Source: Flavobacteriaceae bacterium
GTDB taxonomy: Bacteria; Bacteroidota; Bacteroidia; Flavobacteriales; Flavobacteriaceae
Assembly (NCBI GenBank): GCA_947446865.1
Contig: CANFHX010000016.1
Coordinates: 1-60,613 of the forward strand
Length of the DNA stretch: 60,613 nt
Reading direction: 5' to 3'
The notes under the pieces are model-generated. The model was not told the DNA's origin and searched no databases. It saw only the letters and a list, made by a program, of their open reading frames with translations. Both the position numbers and the translations under genes were made by a program. This document shows, piece after piece, positions 52,641-60,613 of this stretch (position 1 is the first letter of the stretch; each line of letters begins with the position of its first letter).

Positions 52641-53108
52641 TTATTTCGTCATTTCCTTATAAAATATAAACACCATTCGTTTACCATCGGGGTTATCAAA
52701 GTTGGTTAGAAGCTCCATGCTTTTTACAAATCCCATCGCGTTCTCCTTAATAGATTCTATAGTTTCAACTGCTGTACTTGGCTTGTCTATTGATTTATTC
52801 TCTGTGGTTTTAATAACTAAATCCGATGAAATAGTTGAACCATTAAAGAAAATATTAGCCTGTGATTGTCCTTTAACCTGTGCCACTCTATTCATCATCG
52901 CTTCATTTGGATATTTGCCTTTTTCTAAGGATAAAACCGAAATAAAGTATTGGTGGTCATAATCATCAATAACCTTAACACCCTCAAAAGGTGCTGAATT
53001 ATACATCCTTTTTATAAAGTTAGTTACCGTTGCTTTGTCATCATTTAAAGACTGTGAGTTTGCATTTATTGTTGATGCTATGGCTATTAATAAAAAAAGT
53101 TTTCTCAT
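52641..53108 (-). CDS. secreted hypothetical protein
   Basis: 155 residues from the ATG at 53108 (MRKLFLLIAIASTINANSQS), which provides a signal peptide; the longer frame to 53159 runs into the upstream gene. The mature protein contains ATVTNFIKRMYNSAPFEGVK and VETIESIKENAMGFVKSM, a small alpha/beta domain that I do not recognise. It lies 1 bp downstream of the 53110 gene, so the genes are cotranscribed. Confidence 0.8.
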   Translation of the reverse strand: MRKLFLLIAIASTINANSQSLNDDKATVTNFIKRMYNSAPFEGVKVIDDYDHQYFISVLSLEKGKYPNEAMMNRVAQVKGQSQANIFFNGSTISSDLVIKTTENKSIDKPSTAVETIESIKENAMGFVKSMELLTNFDNPDGKRMVFIFYKEMTK

Positions 53109-53109
53109 G

Positions 53110-53763
53110 TTATTTAGATTTTGGTAATTTCTTTTTGTACCAATATATTCTGAAATCATCCGTTGATTTGTTATTATTTTCTTTACTCCAATTTTTAAAA
53201 GGTTCAGCCCCTTGAATTCCCAATCTAGCTAGAGGAGATGGGGAGTAAAGAATTTCTATCAAATATTCTCTTTCTTCAATTTTAATTTTAAGCCCATCTT
53301 CAATCCATTTTTTATGGTTTGGAATTGTTTTAGTTCCTTTATAATTTGTTTTTAACCACTTTTTAAAAAGAGATAAAGCACTTTTTGAACCACCAGCACT
53401 AGTTAAATAAATAGTATTTACTTGACTTTTACTAAGCCATTCTTTTAATTTAGTATTTAATTTTGTAATAACCATATCAGAATCAACACTAAAAGGCTTT
53501 CCATCAGTTTCTTCAACTATATCAGTAATAGAAATTGAATATTTATTAAAAAAACTAATAATGTCTATTTTGTTAGGACATCCATTATTATATATTTTTT
53601 CATTTGTATAGACTTGTTGTAAAAACCTCCAAAATTCACTCATATTTCCATAGAAGTATTCTAACTTTCCACAATATGGCATTGGAGGATGTGTTCCTAT
53701 AATTAAATATTTGGAATCTTGATTAATAGGATGTTTGTCAAGCCAAGGATGTATTGTAGCCAT
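53110..53763 (-). CDS. uracil-DNA glycosylase superfamily-like protein
   Basis: 217 residues, no signal peptide, so cytoplasmic unlike its neighbours. The N-terminus YLIIGTHPPMPYCGK, GNMSEFWRFLQQVY and the C-terminal YSPSPLARLGIQGAEPF resemble the active-site loops of the UDG superfamily. The catalytic residues cannot be confirmed by eye, and a non-glycosylase member is possible. Start and stop lie within 1-2 bp of the flanking genes, so it is part of the operon. Confidence 0.6.
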   Translation of the reverse strand: MATIHPWLDKHPINQDSKYLIIGTHPPMPYCGKLEYFYGNMSEFWRFLQQVYTNEKIYNNGCPNKIDIISFFNKYSISITDIVEETDGKPFSVDSDMVITKLNTKLKEWLSKSQVNTIYLTSAGGSKSALSLFKKWLKTNYKGTKTIPNHKKWIEDGLKIKIEEREYLIEILYSPSPLARLGIQGAEPFKNWSKENNNKSTDDFRIYWYKKKLPKSK

Positions 53764-53764
53764 T

Positions 53765-54007
53765 TTAAAATCTAAAATTTATATTTGGATTCCTCAAAAT
53801 AACTTCTCCATTTTCTTCAATTTCTTGAAATCCAAATGTGGTTTGAAGTAATTTAGATATTACATGAGTAATTGGAAAATGAGATTTTCTATCTTCAAAA
53901 GTGTAGTCAGGAAAAAATGTTCTGTTTTCATTTGCCCAATTCCTAACAGTTTTTCTTATTATTAGGTTGCTTGCCGTATATTCGATATAAAATTTTCTAT
54001 TTGGCAT
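53765..54007 (-). CDS. hypothetical protein
   Basis: 80 residues without signal or transmembrane segment (MPNRKFYIEYTASNLIIRK start). It is basic in the first half and ends with EVILRNPNINFRF. Not recognised. Stop lies 1 bp before the UDG-like gene start and start 2 bp after the 54010 stop, so it is a genuine operon member. Confidence 0.65.
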   Translation of the reverse strand: MPNRKFYIEYTASNLIIRKTVRNWANENRTFFPDYTFEDRKSHFPITHVISKLLQTTFGFQEIEENGEVILRNPNINFRF

Positions 54008-54009
54008 AT

Positions 54010-56100
54010 TTATTTATTTAATTCAATATATTTAATCAACATTAATTTTTTTACTAATAAATATTCCTTAATTCCCATTTGATAACCTATATCTGATTTG
54101 TTTGAATTCTCTAAAAAATCCGAGATATTAAATGGATTTCCATTTATATATTTTTTCAATTTATCGTTTGAGAAGCTATTACTATTTATTTTAAAATCAT
54201 CATAAATAAATAATTGTTTAAAATCATAATTATTACTAACATATCTGCTTGGCGATATGGTGCTAGAAATATAAGAAATATGTTGATTGTACGAAAATTT
54301 ATAAAGCTCTTTCATTGCAATAATTAGCTCCTCCTTTGACGGAATAAACCAATTTGTATTGTTTTTTACATTAAAATTATTTAATATCGAATATAATGTA
54401 TTTGTTTGTGTTTCATCTTTAAATAATTCAGTATTAGCTTTTCCCGAAAAAATTGTTTCGCTAGTTTTTTCAGGCTTCCAATATAAGTCATTAATATTAA
54501 AGTAATGCTCTCCATTCTTATCTTCTTTTTCATTTTTGGGTTTCAATGTATATGGTGCAACAATAATTAATTTATTATCATGATTATAAACAACAAAACC
54601 GCCATATTTAAAATTACTTTTTAAGCCTTTTCCTTGTATTGTGATTTTTGAAATATTTTCTAATTCTTTTAATGGATAAAATTGGCCCCATAAATATGTA
54701 ATTTTACCATTGTTATTTTTTACATATGAATTAGAATTTGTGTTTTGGTCAAAAGATAAATCATAGATGTCACCCATGAAATAAGAACATTTAGTTATTT
54801 CAGTATTCCAAAATTCCCTTGCGTGGTCACCATTCCACTGTTCAATAAACCCCAAATCAGGTCCGTTGATTACATTAATTTCATCGTTATTTATTAAAAT
54901 TTTAAAATTTCCAGAATAATAATAAATAAGTTGATTTAAATTATCTAAAGTTTGTTTAGACAATTCATTTCTTAAATAATATACAGAAGTTGGTGTTTTT
55001 ATTTCAAAAATTTCTTTATTTATTTTTTTGTATGCGTCAATTTCTTCAGTTGTCATTTTTAAACTTTCTAAACTTTTTTCATAATAATCATAAATTGATT
55101 TATATGTTTGATTAGGAACTGCGTCAACCCTAAATCTTACTTTATAAACGTCATCTTTATAAAGAACAGGGTCTTCAGTAATAACAGAATAATCATAACT
55201 AGTTTGTAATGTTTCATGCATTATACCAAACAAATTAATACATGCTTCAAGTTCATTTTTTTCATTTAATTTTTGAAGTTTAATATTTGCTCCAAACATA
55301 CCGCCCTTAAATTCAATTACAACCCCTTTACTCTCAGCAAACGTTGTCAGCTTACCAATAGATACAGTAGCATTTAGGGTAATAGCAAAACTACCTTTTG
55401 GCAAAGTAACTTCAGTCACAACATCATATTTCTGAATATTACCATTGGTAACAGAAACAATTTCATCTTTTATAAGGTTGTCATTCAATATTTCTGTTTT
55501 TGAGGAAATAAAAGCCCCAAATGCTTGCTCAATTGCAGAGCGTAATGCATTTAGTTTAGCTTCTTCAAGAGTTTTACCTGTTCCTGAAACAGTAAGTGTT
55601 ACGGTTTTGTCATCTGAAGTGCTTTTTGGGGTGGTAGTGGTTTCAGTAGTTTTATTTACAGTTTCCGTTTTAATCTCTGTAACTGCATTGTTTTCATTTT
55701 CCTTAATACTCGCTTTTAATTCAGGATGCTTGTTTTCTAAATCTTTAATTAAATCATTTATTTTAACAACATTTGAATCTTTTAGTGGAAAATCTTTCAT
55801 CCCATTTTTCCATAAATCTAATAAATCTAAAATATAATCGTAACCTAACTTATAATTCTTATTTTCATAATCGTCCCAAATTAATAATGATGTGTACAGA
55901 GATAAAACATTACATTTATCTTCATTGGAAGGAGTACCATACTGATTGTTTAAAATTTCCTTAGATAAAATTTCAACCTTCTGAAATTTACGCCTCCCAT
56001 ATAAGTCATTTAAATCTTTTATTTTTTCCTTAACGGCATCATTTTGACCATAACAAAATGTAGATAAAAAAATTAAAATAATAGATACTGTTTTTTTCAT
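54010..56100 (-). CDS. secreted protein with FlgT/LPP20-like and DUF1566-like regions
   Basis: 696 residues. Signal peptide MKKTVSIILIFLSTFCYGQ. A first helical region (~20-130), then a segment that resembles the FlgT N-terminal/LPP20 fold (SGTGKTLEEAKLNALRSAIE, near residue 165), with a beta-rich stretch to ~330. Near the C-terminus NWFIPSKEELIIAMKELYKF resembles the DUF1566/FISUMP motif W-x-P-S/T-x-x-E-L. Predicted to act in the periplasm or at the surface. It occupies the middle of an operon with two other exported proteins that share helical repeat or CsgG/LpoB-like features. Function unknown. Confidence 0.72.
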   Translation of the reverse strand: MKKTVSIILIFLSTFCYGQNDAVKEKIKDLNDLYGRRKFQKVEILSKEILNNQYGTPSNEDKCNVLSLYTSLLIWDDYENKNYKLGYDYILDLLDLWKNGMKDFPLKDSNVVKINDLIKDLENKHPELKASIKENENNAVTEIKTETVNKTTETTTTPKSTSDDKTVTLTVSGTGKTLEEAKLNALRSAIEQAFGAFISSKTEILNDNLIKDEIVSVTNGNIQKYDVVTEVTLPKGSFAITLNATVSIGKLTTFAESKGVVIEFKGGMFGANIKLQKLNEKNELEACINLFGIMHETLQTSYDYSVITEDPVLYKDDVYKVRFRVDAVPNQTYKSIYDYYEKSLESLKMTTEEIDAYKKINKEIFEIKTPTSVYYLRNELSKQTLDNLNQLIYYYSGNFKILINNDEINVINGPDLGFIEQWNGDHAREFWNTEITKCSYFMGDIYDLSFDQNTNSNSYVKNNNGKITYLWGQFYPLKELENISKITIQGKGLKSNFKYGGFVVYNHDNKLIIVAPYTLKPKNEKEDKNGEHYFNINDLYWKPEKTSETIFSGKANTELFKDETQTNTLYSILNNFNVKNNTNWFIPSKEELIIAMKELYKFSYNQHISYISSTISPSRYVSNNYDFKQLFIYDDFKINSNSFSNDKLKKYINGNPFNISDFLENSNKSDIGYQMGIKEYLLVKKLMLIKYIELNK

Positions 56101-56107
56101 TGCGACA

Positions 56108-56308
56108 TTATTTTTTTAATATTGATTTATATTTATCAGATGAAATAAAATTCTTTTCAGCAACAAGAATTAGAATTTCATTCCAATATTCATTTGAACA
56201 TTTTTTATTATTTAAAGGTTTTTTTGCCTTTAGTCCTAAAGCAAATTTTATTTGTGATAAAATACAAGGACTTATTTCTGAACCATTTTTTCTTTTAAAT
56301 TTTGACAT
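56108..56308 (-). CDS. small basic protein
   Basis: 66 residues from the ATG at 56308 (MSKFKRKNGSEISPCILSQI). It contains one cysteine pair-less helical region (NNKKCSNEYWNEILILVAEK). The start is decided by a strong GGAGG ribosome-binding site at 56314-56318, rare in this phylum. It begins 2 nt after the stop of the 56311 gene and ends 7 bp before the 54010 gene. Not recognised. Confidence 0.65.
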   Translation of the reverse strand: MSKFKRKNGSEISPCILSQIKFALGLKAKKPLNNKKCSNEYWNEILILVAEKNFISSDKYKSILKK

Positions 56309-56310
56309 TA

Positions 56311-57264
56311 TTACCTCCAAATTATATTATTGTAAGTAACTGTTTTTGGCTGGTTTTTAGCATATTCAACAGCAATTTCTTTGTAAGCATCGATTTGTTG
56401 TTTTTCTAGTTCCATTTTATCATTGTATTTTTTTAATGCTAATTCCAATCTTGCTTTTTCATCTGCTTTTATTTTAGCATTAATTTCATTGGTAAAATTT
56501 GCAGCAGCAGTATAACAAGCAGCATTAGGATTAATGTCACTTATTACTGCAATTACTTCTTCGGCTTGTTTTATATTTTGTTGTCCATTCCATAACATTT
56601 TAGCTTTCGATAATTTGGCTTTACAATCAGTATCTATCTTTTGTTGAAATAAGTTGCCAATTAATTCTGAAGTTTTAAAATAACAGTCCTTACATACTTC
56701 AGGAACAAGAGCCAATTTATAAATAGCTTCATCGTATTTTTCTTGCTTGGCTAATGTTTCAGCATCTTTAATAATAAAGTCACATTGGGTAGAGTAATAA
56801 GAAATAATTTTGTTTTTTCCTTCTTCTAAAAAGGCGGTGATGTCTTTATTTTTTGGGTTAATGTTCTTGATAGCATCAATCAACGCCTTGTTTTCATTGG
56901 CTCCAACTCCTTTTATACTTATAATTGTGTTCGAAAAAGCTGTATTGGTAATAGCATCACCTACAAACAAGGTTACTTCAATGTTCTGGGCAATCATTTG
57001 TGGTGGTCCTGGAACAATATCTTTAGTAGTCACATTCAATACAGCAGTAATAATAAATCTAGGGTTGGCGGTGCTACCACCCATTCCATTATTGGTTGTA
57101 ATTTGACTCAACTTTGTTTCCAAAGCTTTTTTAGCTTCTGCCGGAATAGAATTGTTATCAGGCAAATAGGTGTTTATAATAATGCGACCAAAGTCGTCTA
57201 ATTTTACTTGAGCAGTTCCATTAAATTGAAATGCAATAAGAATTAGTAGAATAAGTTTTTTCAT
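56311..57264 (-). CDS. secreted coiled-coil/repeat protein
   Basis: 317 residues. Signal peptide MKKLILLILIAFQFNGTAQ. Residues ~20-150 form a beta-rich domain (LDDFGRIIINTYLPDNNSIP; ANENKALIDAIKNINPKNKD). Residues ~150-240 look like TPR-type helical repeats with paired cysteines (CDFIIKDAETLAKQEKYDEA, CKDCYF, DTDCKAK). Residues ~265-300 are a Lys/Glu coiled coil. Likely periplasmic and partner of the neighbouring 57271 product. Function unknown. Confidence 0.75.
   Translation of the reverse strand: MKKLILLILIAFQFNGTAQVKLDDFGRIIINTYLPDNNSIPAEAKKALETKLSQITTNNGMGGSTANPRFIITAVLNVTTKDIVPGPPQMIAQNIEVTLFVGDAITNTAFSNTIISIKGVGANENKALIDAIKNINPKNKDITAFLEEGKNKIISYYSTQCDFIIKDAETLAKQEKYDEAIYKLALVPEVCKDCYFKTSELIGNLFQQKIDTDCKAKLSKAKMLWNGQQNIKQAEEVIAVISDINPNAACYTAAANFTNEINAKIKADEKARLELALKKYNDKMELEKQQIDAYKEIAVEYAKNQPKTVTYNNIIWR
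56314..56318 (-). promoter_or_regulatory. Shine-Dalgarno sequence deciding the 56308 start
   Basis: GGAGG lies 5 nt upstream of the ATG at 56308 on the minus strand and overlaps the last codons (TGG AGG) of the upstream gene. Confidence 0.75.
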
Positions 57265-57270
57265 AATATA

Positions 57271-58227
57271 TTATTTTTCTCCCAAGACCAGAATTGCTTC
57301 TCCAAGTCCACGAGTCATTAGTTTTACTTCAAAATTATAAGGTGCTGCTTTTAGAAATTTTTGTAGTTTTTTTCCAAAATCCCTTGCATCTAGTGCTTTG
57401 TTTTTATCATCAAATAAAGGGATACGAACTTGCTCAAAACGAATTACACTTTCTGAAGCATCGGTTTTATTAAAGCGTCCTTTTACCGTGTTTTCATCCA
57501 TCCATTTTGTAATATGGTCTGTAATTTCTTCTCCATCAATTTCGGTTTCTAAATCTTTATCCCAACTGTTCCATTTTTTTATGGTTAAACGAACTTCTCT
57601 ACCATTGGCAAACATATCGTCAAAATGAGCCTGCAATTGGGCTGCAAAAGTATCTATGTTAGCTAGAATAGCATTTTGTAATAATACAGGAACAATGTCG
57701 GTATTATTTGGTGTGCCATTCCCTGTAGAAGCAGCTATTCTTTTACTAGTATAAGCATCAAAAGCTTCTAACACAAAAGAAATCACTTTTCCTTGTTCCG
57801 TTTTAGAAACTTTCCACCATATCTGAATAACAATATCGGCTTTGGCTCTGTTTTTTAATTTATCCAAAGGGCTTTCAGACAAGCTGGCTCCAGAAGCAGT
57901 ACTAGCTGTCATGTTGTCTTCTGCGGCTCTTTGTTCAATTGCTTTTAGTTCTTGTTCAGCATCCTTAAGAGGAAAACCTCTATCAATCATCATCGAACCA
58001 ATTTTACTAATCACTTGTCCAATTTCAGTATCTTCTTGAAAAGCTTGTTTGTAATTGGGTACTTTTTGTTTGGTGCCTTGATTATCAAAATCGGTCATAA
58101 AATACCTTTGTTCACACCAGTTATCACTTGGCAAAATCATTAAGGTAGGTTTTTTTGCCTGTGAATAGGTGGTGAATGAAATGACCCAAAAGCCAATTAT
58201 CATTAATAATGTCGTGCATTTTTTCAT
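57271..58227 (-). CDS. DUF6175-like secreted protein
   Basis: 318 residues. Signal peptide MKKCTTLLMIIGFWVISFTT. The mature protein starts KPTLMILPSDNWCEQRYFMT and contains RAKADIVIQIWWKVSKTEQG and VLEAFDAYTSKRIAASTG, a CsgG/LpoB-like pattern of strands and helices. I recall the family as DUF6175; this should be checked. It is followed by a GxGEAILVLG-type C-terminus. Second gene of the operon, 2 bp after the 58230 gene and 6 bp before the 56311 gene. Confidence 0.72.
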   Translation of the reverse strand: MKKCTTLLMIIGFWVISFTTYSQAKKPTLMILPSDNWCEQRYFMTDFDNQGTKQKVPNYKQAFQEDTEIGQVISKIGSMMIDRGFPLKDAEQELKAIEQRAAEDNMTASTASGASLSESPLDKLKNRAKADIVIQIWWKVSKTEQGKVISFVLEAFDAYTSKRIAASTGNGTPNNTDIVPVLLQNAILANIDTFAAQLQAHFDDMFANGREVRLTIKKWNSWDKDLETEIDGEEITDHITKWMDENTVKGRFNKTDASESVIRFEQVRIPLFDDKNKALDARDFGKKLQKFLKAAPYNFEVKLMTRGLGEAILVLGEK

Positions 58228-58229
58228 GA

Positions 58230-58688
58230 TTAGAATCCTGTATTTAGTGATTTTATAATTTTTTGTTCCTCAAGATATTTTCGTAACAGATCTTTATTCA
58301 CCATTATTTCAAACTCTTTGATAGTTATTTTCTCCGTTTTAATATTGTCAACATCTAATGAGTTTCTTACAAATGTTTTCCATTTTCCATTTTTTAAAAA
58401 AAAATCACTTTCAATCTTTTTGAAATTATCAATATCGGCACTTTCTTTTAAAAGTGGTTTTTGAGTAGGGCAATTGGTTGAGGAATAGCCAGAATATAAT
58501 AAAGCTTTAATAGCATCTTTACTGGCATCTGCTATTTTGAATTTAGTTGGCTTAACATAATTCAATAATTTTAATTTCACGAATCCTTCATTTTCAACAC
58601 TAATACATTCAATGCTGTAAAGCTCTCTTTGGGCATGGCAGGAAAAAAGAACAAGAAAGAAAAGGAGGGTTAGAATAGGTTTTTTCAT
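58230..58688 (-). CDS. secreted hypothetical protein, first gene of the envelope operon
   Basis: 152 residues. N-terminus MKKPILTLLFFLVLFSCHAQ is a signal peptide, with a cysteine at position 17 that could be a lipobox. The mature part is beta-rich (ELYSIECISVENEGFVKLKL) with a helical C-terminus (VNKDLLRKYLEEQKIIKSLN). A TACATTTG -7 box lies at 58744-58751. Not recognised. First of nine closely spaced minus-strand genes. Confidence 0.75.
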   Translation of the reverse strand: MKKPILTLLFFLVLFSCHAQRELYSIECISVENEGFVKLKLLNYVKPTKFKIADASKDAIKALLYSGYSSTNCPTQKPLLKESADIDNFKKIESDFFLKNGKWKTFVRNSLDVDNIKTEKITIKEFEIMVNKDLLRKYLEEQKIIKSLNTGF

Positions 58689-58743
58689 CTATTTTAGGTT
58701 AAAGTGATTAGTATAGGGGCATAATTATGTTAAAAATAACAAA

Positions 58744-58751
58744 CAAATGTA
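58744..58751 (-). promoter_or_regulatory. -7 element of the envelope operon
   Basis: TACATTTG, about 55 nt upstream of the first gene; no well-spaced TTG. Confidence 0.5.
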
Positions 58752-58992
58752 GTATTTTAATTACAAAAGTGTTAAAAATATAGTTAAAAAATCCGTACAA
58801 GTAGATGCAATTTATTTATAGCATAACGATTAACCTAGTACATAATCCCATAAAGTCCAATTTCCAAAACCAAAACTTTTCCCACAAAAAAACTCTTAAT
58901 TTACTATAAATGAGTGTTAAACTTTCTTAACAAATAGAATATCTCAAATAAAATCCCGTTTTTGCTCCTATTAACAATTAAATTTTTATTTT
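58752..58992. other. AT-rich intergenic region
   Basis: Separates divergent transcription units. No gene, repeat or clear plus-strand promoter was found. Confidence 0.5.
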
Positions 58993-59727
58993 ATGACAAC
59001 AATGCTTCGTCCTTACAAAGCCAAAGATGTAGACATGCTTATTACAGCAGCAACCATCACCCAAGCAGCAATTGCTAACAAAGATTTTTTAATTTCCAAA
59101 CGTACCACATGGGCAGACCCCTTTTTCGAAAATTTACAAATTGAAATCGACAAAGCCATCCAAACCCATTTAGGAATCGACAGTGCCAAAGCCCTTCGGG
59201 AAGCATCTCAAGTAGTCTATAGCATTCAAGACAAAGCAATAAAAGACTTAGCCGAAGTTAAAATCCAATTAGTAGAAGATTTCAAAGATACTCCTGCACG
59301 CCAATCGGAACTGCTAAACCAACTTGGTTTTACAACCTACCACAAAAAAGCCCAAAACGGAGATCAAGAAGCATTAATCAATCTGCTATACCAATTCAAA
59401 ACTAACATCAATTCGGTAAGAGCCGAAATAGTCGCTAAAGGAACCCCCGATGCAACTTTAGATACCATTTGTACCCATGCCGACCAATTAAAAGATGCCG
59501 ATATCTCCCAAGAAGGAAACAAAGGAACTCGAAAAGTAATCACAGCCGAAGCAGTAACAGAATTCATCAGAATCTACAACAAAGTAATAAGTGTTGCCAA
59601 AATCTCCACCAAGTTTTACAAAGACAACCCAGCGCTAAAAGACCAATTCAGTTTCAACAAAATTTCTAACGCACTAAACAAGACTAGAAAAACCAAAACA
59701 ACCCCAACCCCAAACCCACAAACCTAA
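58993..59727 (+). CDS. hypothetical helical protein
   Basis: 244 residues, no signal peptide. Strongly helical, with N-terminal MTTMLRPYKAKDVDMLITAA. The rest is amphipathic Ala/Lys/Glu helices (EAITEF-like segments) without a recognised motif. The last ~12 residues (TTPTPNPQT end) are encoded by the beginning of the C-rich low-complexity run, so the tail is probably repeat-derived. It has its own terminator at 59806-59836. An in-frame ATG three codons in is an alternative start. Confidence 0.78.
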   Translation: MTTMLRPYKAKDVDMLITAATITQAAIANKDFLISKRTTWADPFFENLQIEIDKAIQTHLGIDSAKALREASQVVYSIQDKAIKDLAEVKIQLVEDFKDTPARQSELLNQLGFTTYHKKAQNGDQEALINLLYQFKTNINSVRAEIVAKGTPDATLDTICTHADQLKDADISQEGNKGTRKVITAEAVTEFIRIYNKVISVAKISTKFYKDNPALKDQFSFNKISNALNKTRKTKTTPTPNPQT

Positions 59728-59790
59728 ACCCAAAAACCTAAACCCAGAACCCAAAACCCAAGACCTCAAATCTAAAACCCTAAATCATGT
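59695..59790 (+). repeat. C-rich low-complexity run
   Basis: Irregular units of AACCC, AAAACCC, CCTAAACCC and ACAAACC extend over about 95 bp with almost no G. They overlap the 3' end of the 58993 gene and continue beyond its stop. The pattern is telomere-like but internal to a bacterial chromosome. Confidence 0.8.
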
Positions 59791-59805
59791 CCAAGTCAAA
59801 AAACT

Positions 59806-59836
59806 AAAACCGTTTCAATCCAATTGAAACGGTTTT
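59806..59836 (+). terminator. terminator after the 58993 gene
   Basis: AAAACCGTTTCAA pairs perfectly with TTGAAACGGTTTT over a short loop and is followed by TTAG; the reverse arm begins with a T run so it may act in both directions. Confidence 0.85.
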
Positions 59837-59865
59837 TTAGTATAAACTTATTTTAGGACGAGACA

Positions 59866-60317
59866 TAGTATCCAGTATCTAAAATCTTTTGTGCCTTTTG
59901 TGGTAAAAAATCCCCCCCAATCCGCGTTGCGAAAGCATCCGTTTAATCCGCGTTCCATCCAAAGCGAAGCGTATAGTATCCAGTATCTAAAATCTTTTGT
60001 GCCTTTTGTGGTAAAAAAATCCGCCCCAATCCGCGTTCCATCCAAAGCAAAGCGTATAGTATCCAGTATCTAAAATCTTTTGTGCCTTTTGTGGTAAAAA
60101 AATCCGCCCCAATCCGCGTTGCAAAGCATCCGTTTAATCCGCGTTCCATCCAAAGCAAAGCGTATAGTATCCAGTATCTAAAATCTTTTGTGCCTTTTGT
60201 GTTTAAAAAATCCGCCCCAATCCGCGTTGCGAAAGCATCCGTTTAATCCGCGTTCCATCCAAAGCGAAGCCTTTCCATCCAAAGCAAAGCCTTTCCATCC
60301 AAAGCAAAGCCTTTCCA
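59866..60317. repeat. ~108-bp tandem repeat array 2
   Basis: Unit anchors TAGTATCCAGTATCT begin at 59866, 59974, 60057 and 60165 (periods 108, 83, 108). The 83-bp unit lacks the GCGAAAGCATCCGTTTAATC segment. The array ends in three short GCCTTTCCATCCAAAGC-like repeats. Closely related to 51400-51935. Confidence 0.92.
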
Positions 60318-60512
60318 GGATCTAATTAAACAGTAACACTAAATTGTGCTTACACAATCCAATGACTACTCCCTAAAGCATTTTTAGAGTTTACACAAAA
60401 TTCTACCCAATCTCCTACTCCACCGAAACTTCATCTTGACACACCGAAACTAAATAGTAATATACTGTCATCTCCTAAAAAAACTTGACACATTTCTAAA
60501 CCCAAAACAGAA
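60318..60512. other. intergenic region before the last gene
   Basis: No gene is seen. TGTCATCTCCTAAAAAAACT followed by TGACACATTTCT at 60467-60498 could be the left end of an insertion sequence, but the partner end is outside the window. Confidence 0.3.
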
Positions 60513-60613
60513 ATGGAAACAGTAAAAAAGGAGTATCGAGTTTCAGATTATTTTGAAAGAACTGACGAGAATTTTAGTTATGAAAAAGCCTTCAGACGAT
60601 GGTTAGTTTTTGA
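60513..60613 (+). CDS. partial CDS cut by the window edge
   Basis: An open frame beginning METVKKEYRVSDYFERTDEN and continuing FSYEKAFRRWLVF to the edge without a stop. It starts right after a possible insertion-sequence end, and could be the N-terminus of a transposase; this is not established. 33 complete codons are visible. Confidence 0.4.
   Translation, partial: METVKKEYRVSDYFERTDENFSYEKAFRRWLVF

Noticed and set aside
59695..59790. True telomere or linear chromosome end
   Set aside because: The run is irregular, internal and followed by ordinary terminator and gene sequence.

Overview
The window comes from an AT-rich Bacteroidetes chromosome, almost certainly a Flavobacteriaceae member close to Flavobacterium. 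Evidence for this includes TAnnTTTG -7 promoter boxes, very few Shine-Dalgarno sequences, type IX secretion C-terminal sorting domains, a DnaE with a fused proofreading domain, and Bacteroidetes-specific families (DUF4271, DUF4296, DUF5686). It also carries intergenic repeats of a type I associate with flavobacteria. Family names are recalled from sequence motifs; no search was run.

Layout. 1-1200: 5' end of a 16S rRNA gene (minus strand) driven by three tandem promoters, then palindromic and dispersed repeats. 1.2-9 kb: housekeeping genes on the minus strand (thioredoxin, DnaE, ferredoxin-NADP reductase, NfuA-like and Mrp Fe-S proteins). 9.1-12.9 kb: a hypothetical gene, a PIN-domain toxin-antitoxin pair flanked by a duplicated 3' end of an alkyltransferase-like gene, LysE and TrmB. 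13-18.3 kb: glycosyltransferase, PhoR/PhoB-like two-component pair, two type IX cargo proteins. 18.3-33.9 kb: LuxE-like protein, saccharopine dehydrogenase-like protein, PEP carboxykinase, HemD, a glycosyltransferase/dihydroorotase operon, a ParE-type toxin pair, PyrH, Frr and a DUF5686 outer-membrane protein.

34.0-42.4 kb is the most interesting part. A 59-residue double-glycine-leader peptide with eight cysteines in its 35-residue core is followed by an exported TlpA-like thioredoxin, a C39-like/VKOR/DsbA-like fusion, a DUF6734 glycosyltransferase-like protein, a C39-peptidase ABC exporter and an HlyD adaptor. The inventory parallels the sublancin (glycocin) clusters of Firmicutes and suggests an exported, disulfide-folded and possibly glycosylated peptide.

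42.4-51.1 kb: Kef-type antiporter, RND/MMPL exporter, AsnS, a GxxExxY protein embedded in a tandem repeat, and RpoN (sigma-54). 51.1-52.0 kb: repeats. 52.0-58.7 kb: a minus-strand run of nine mostly uncharacterised genes, six with signal peptides, which looks like an undescribed cell-envelope system. 59-60.6 kb: one hypothetical gene, C-rich low-complexity DNA, a second copy of the 108-bp-type repeat array, and the start of a gene cut by the window edge.
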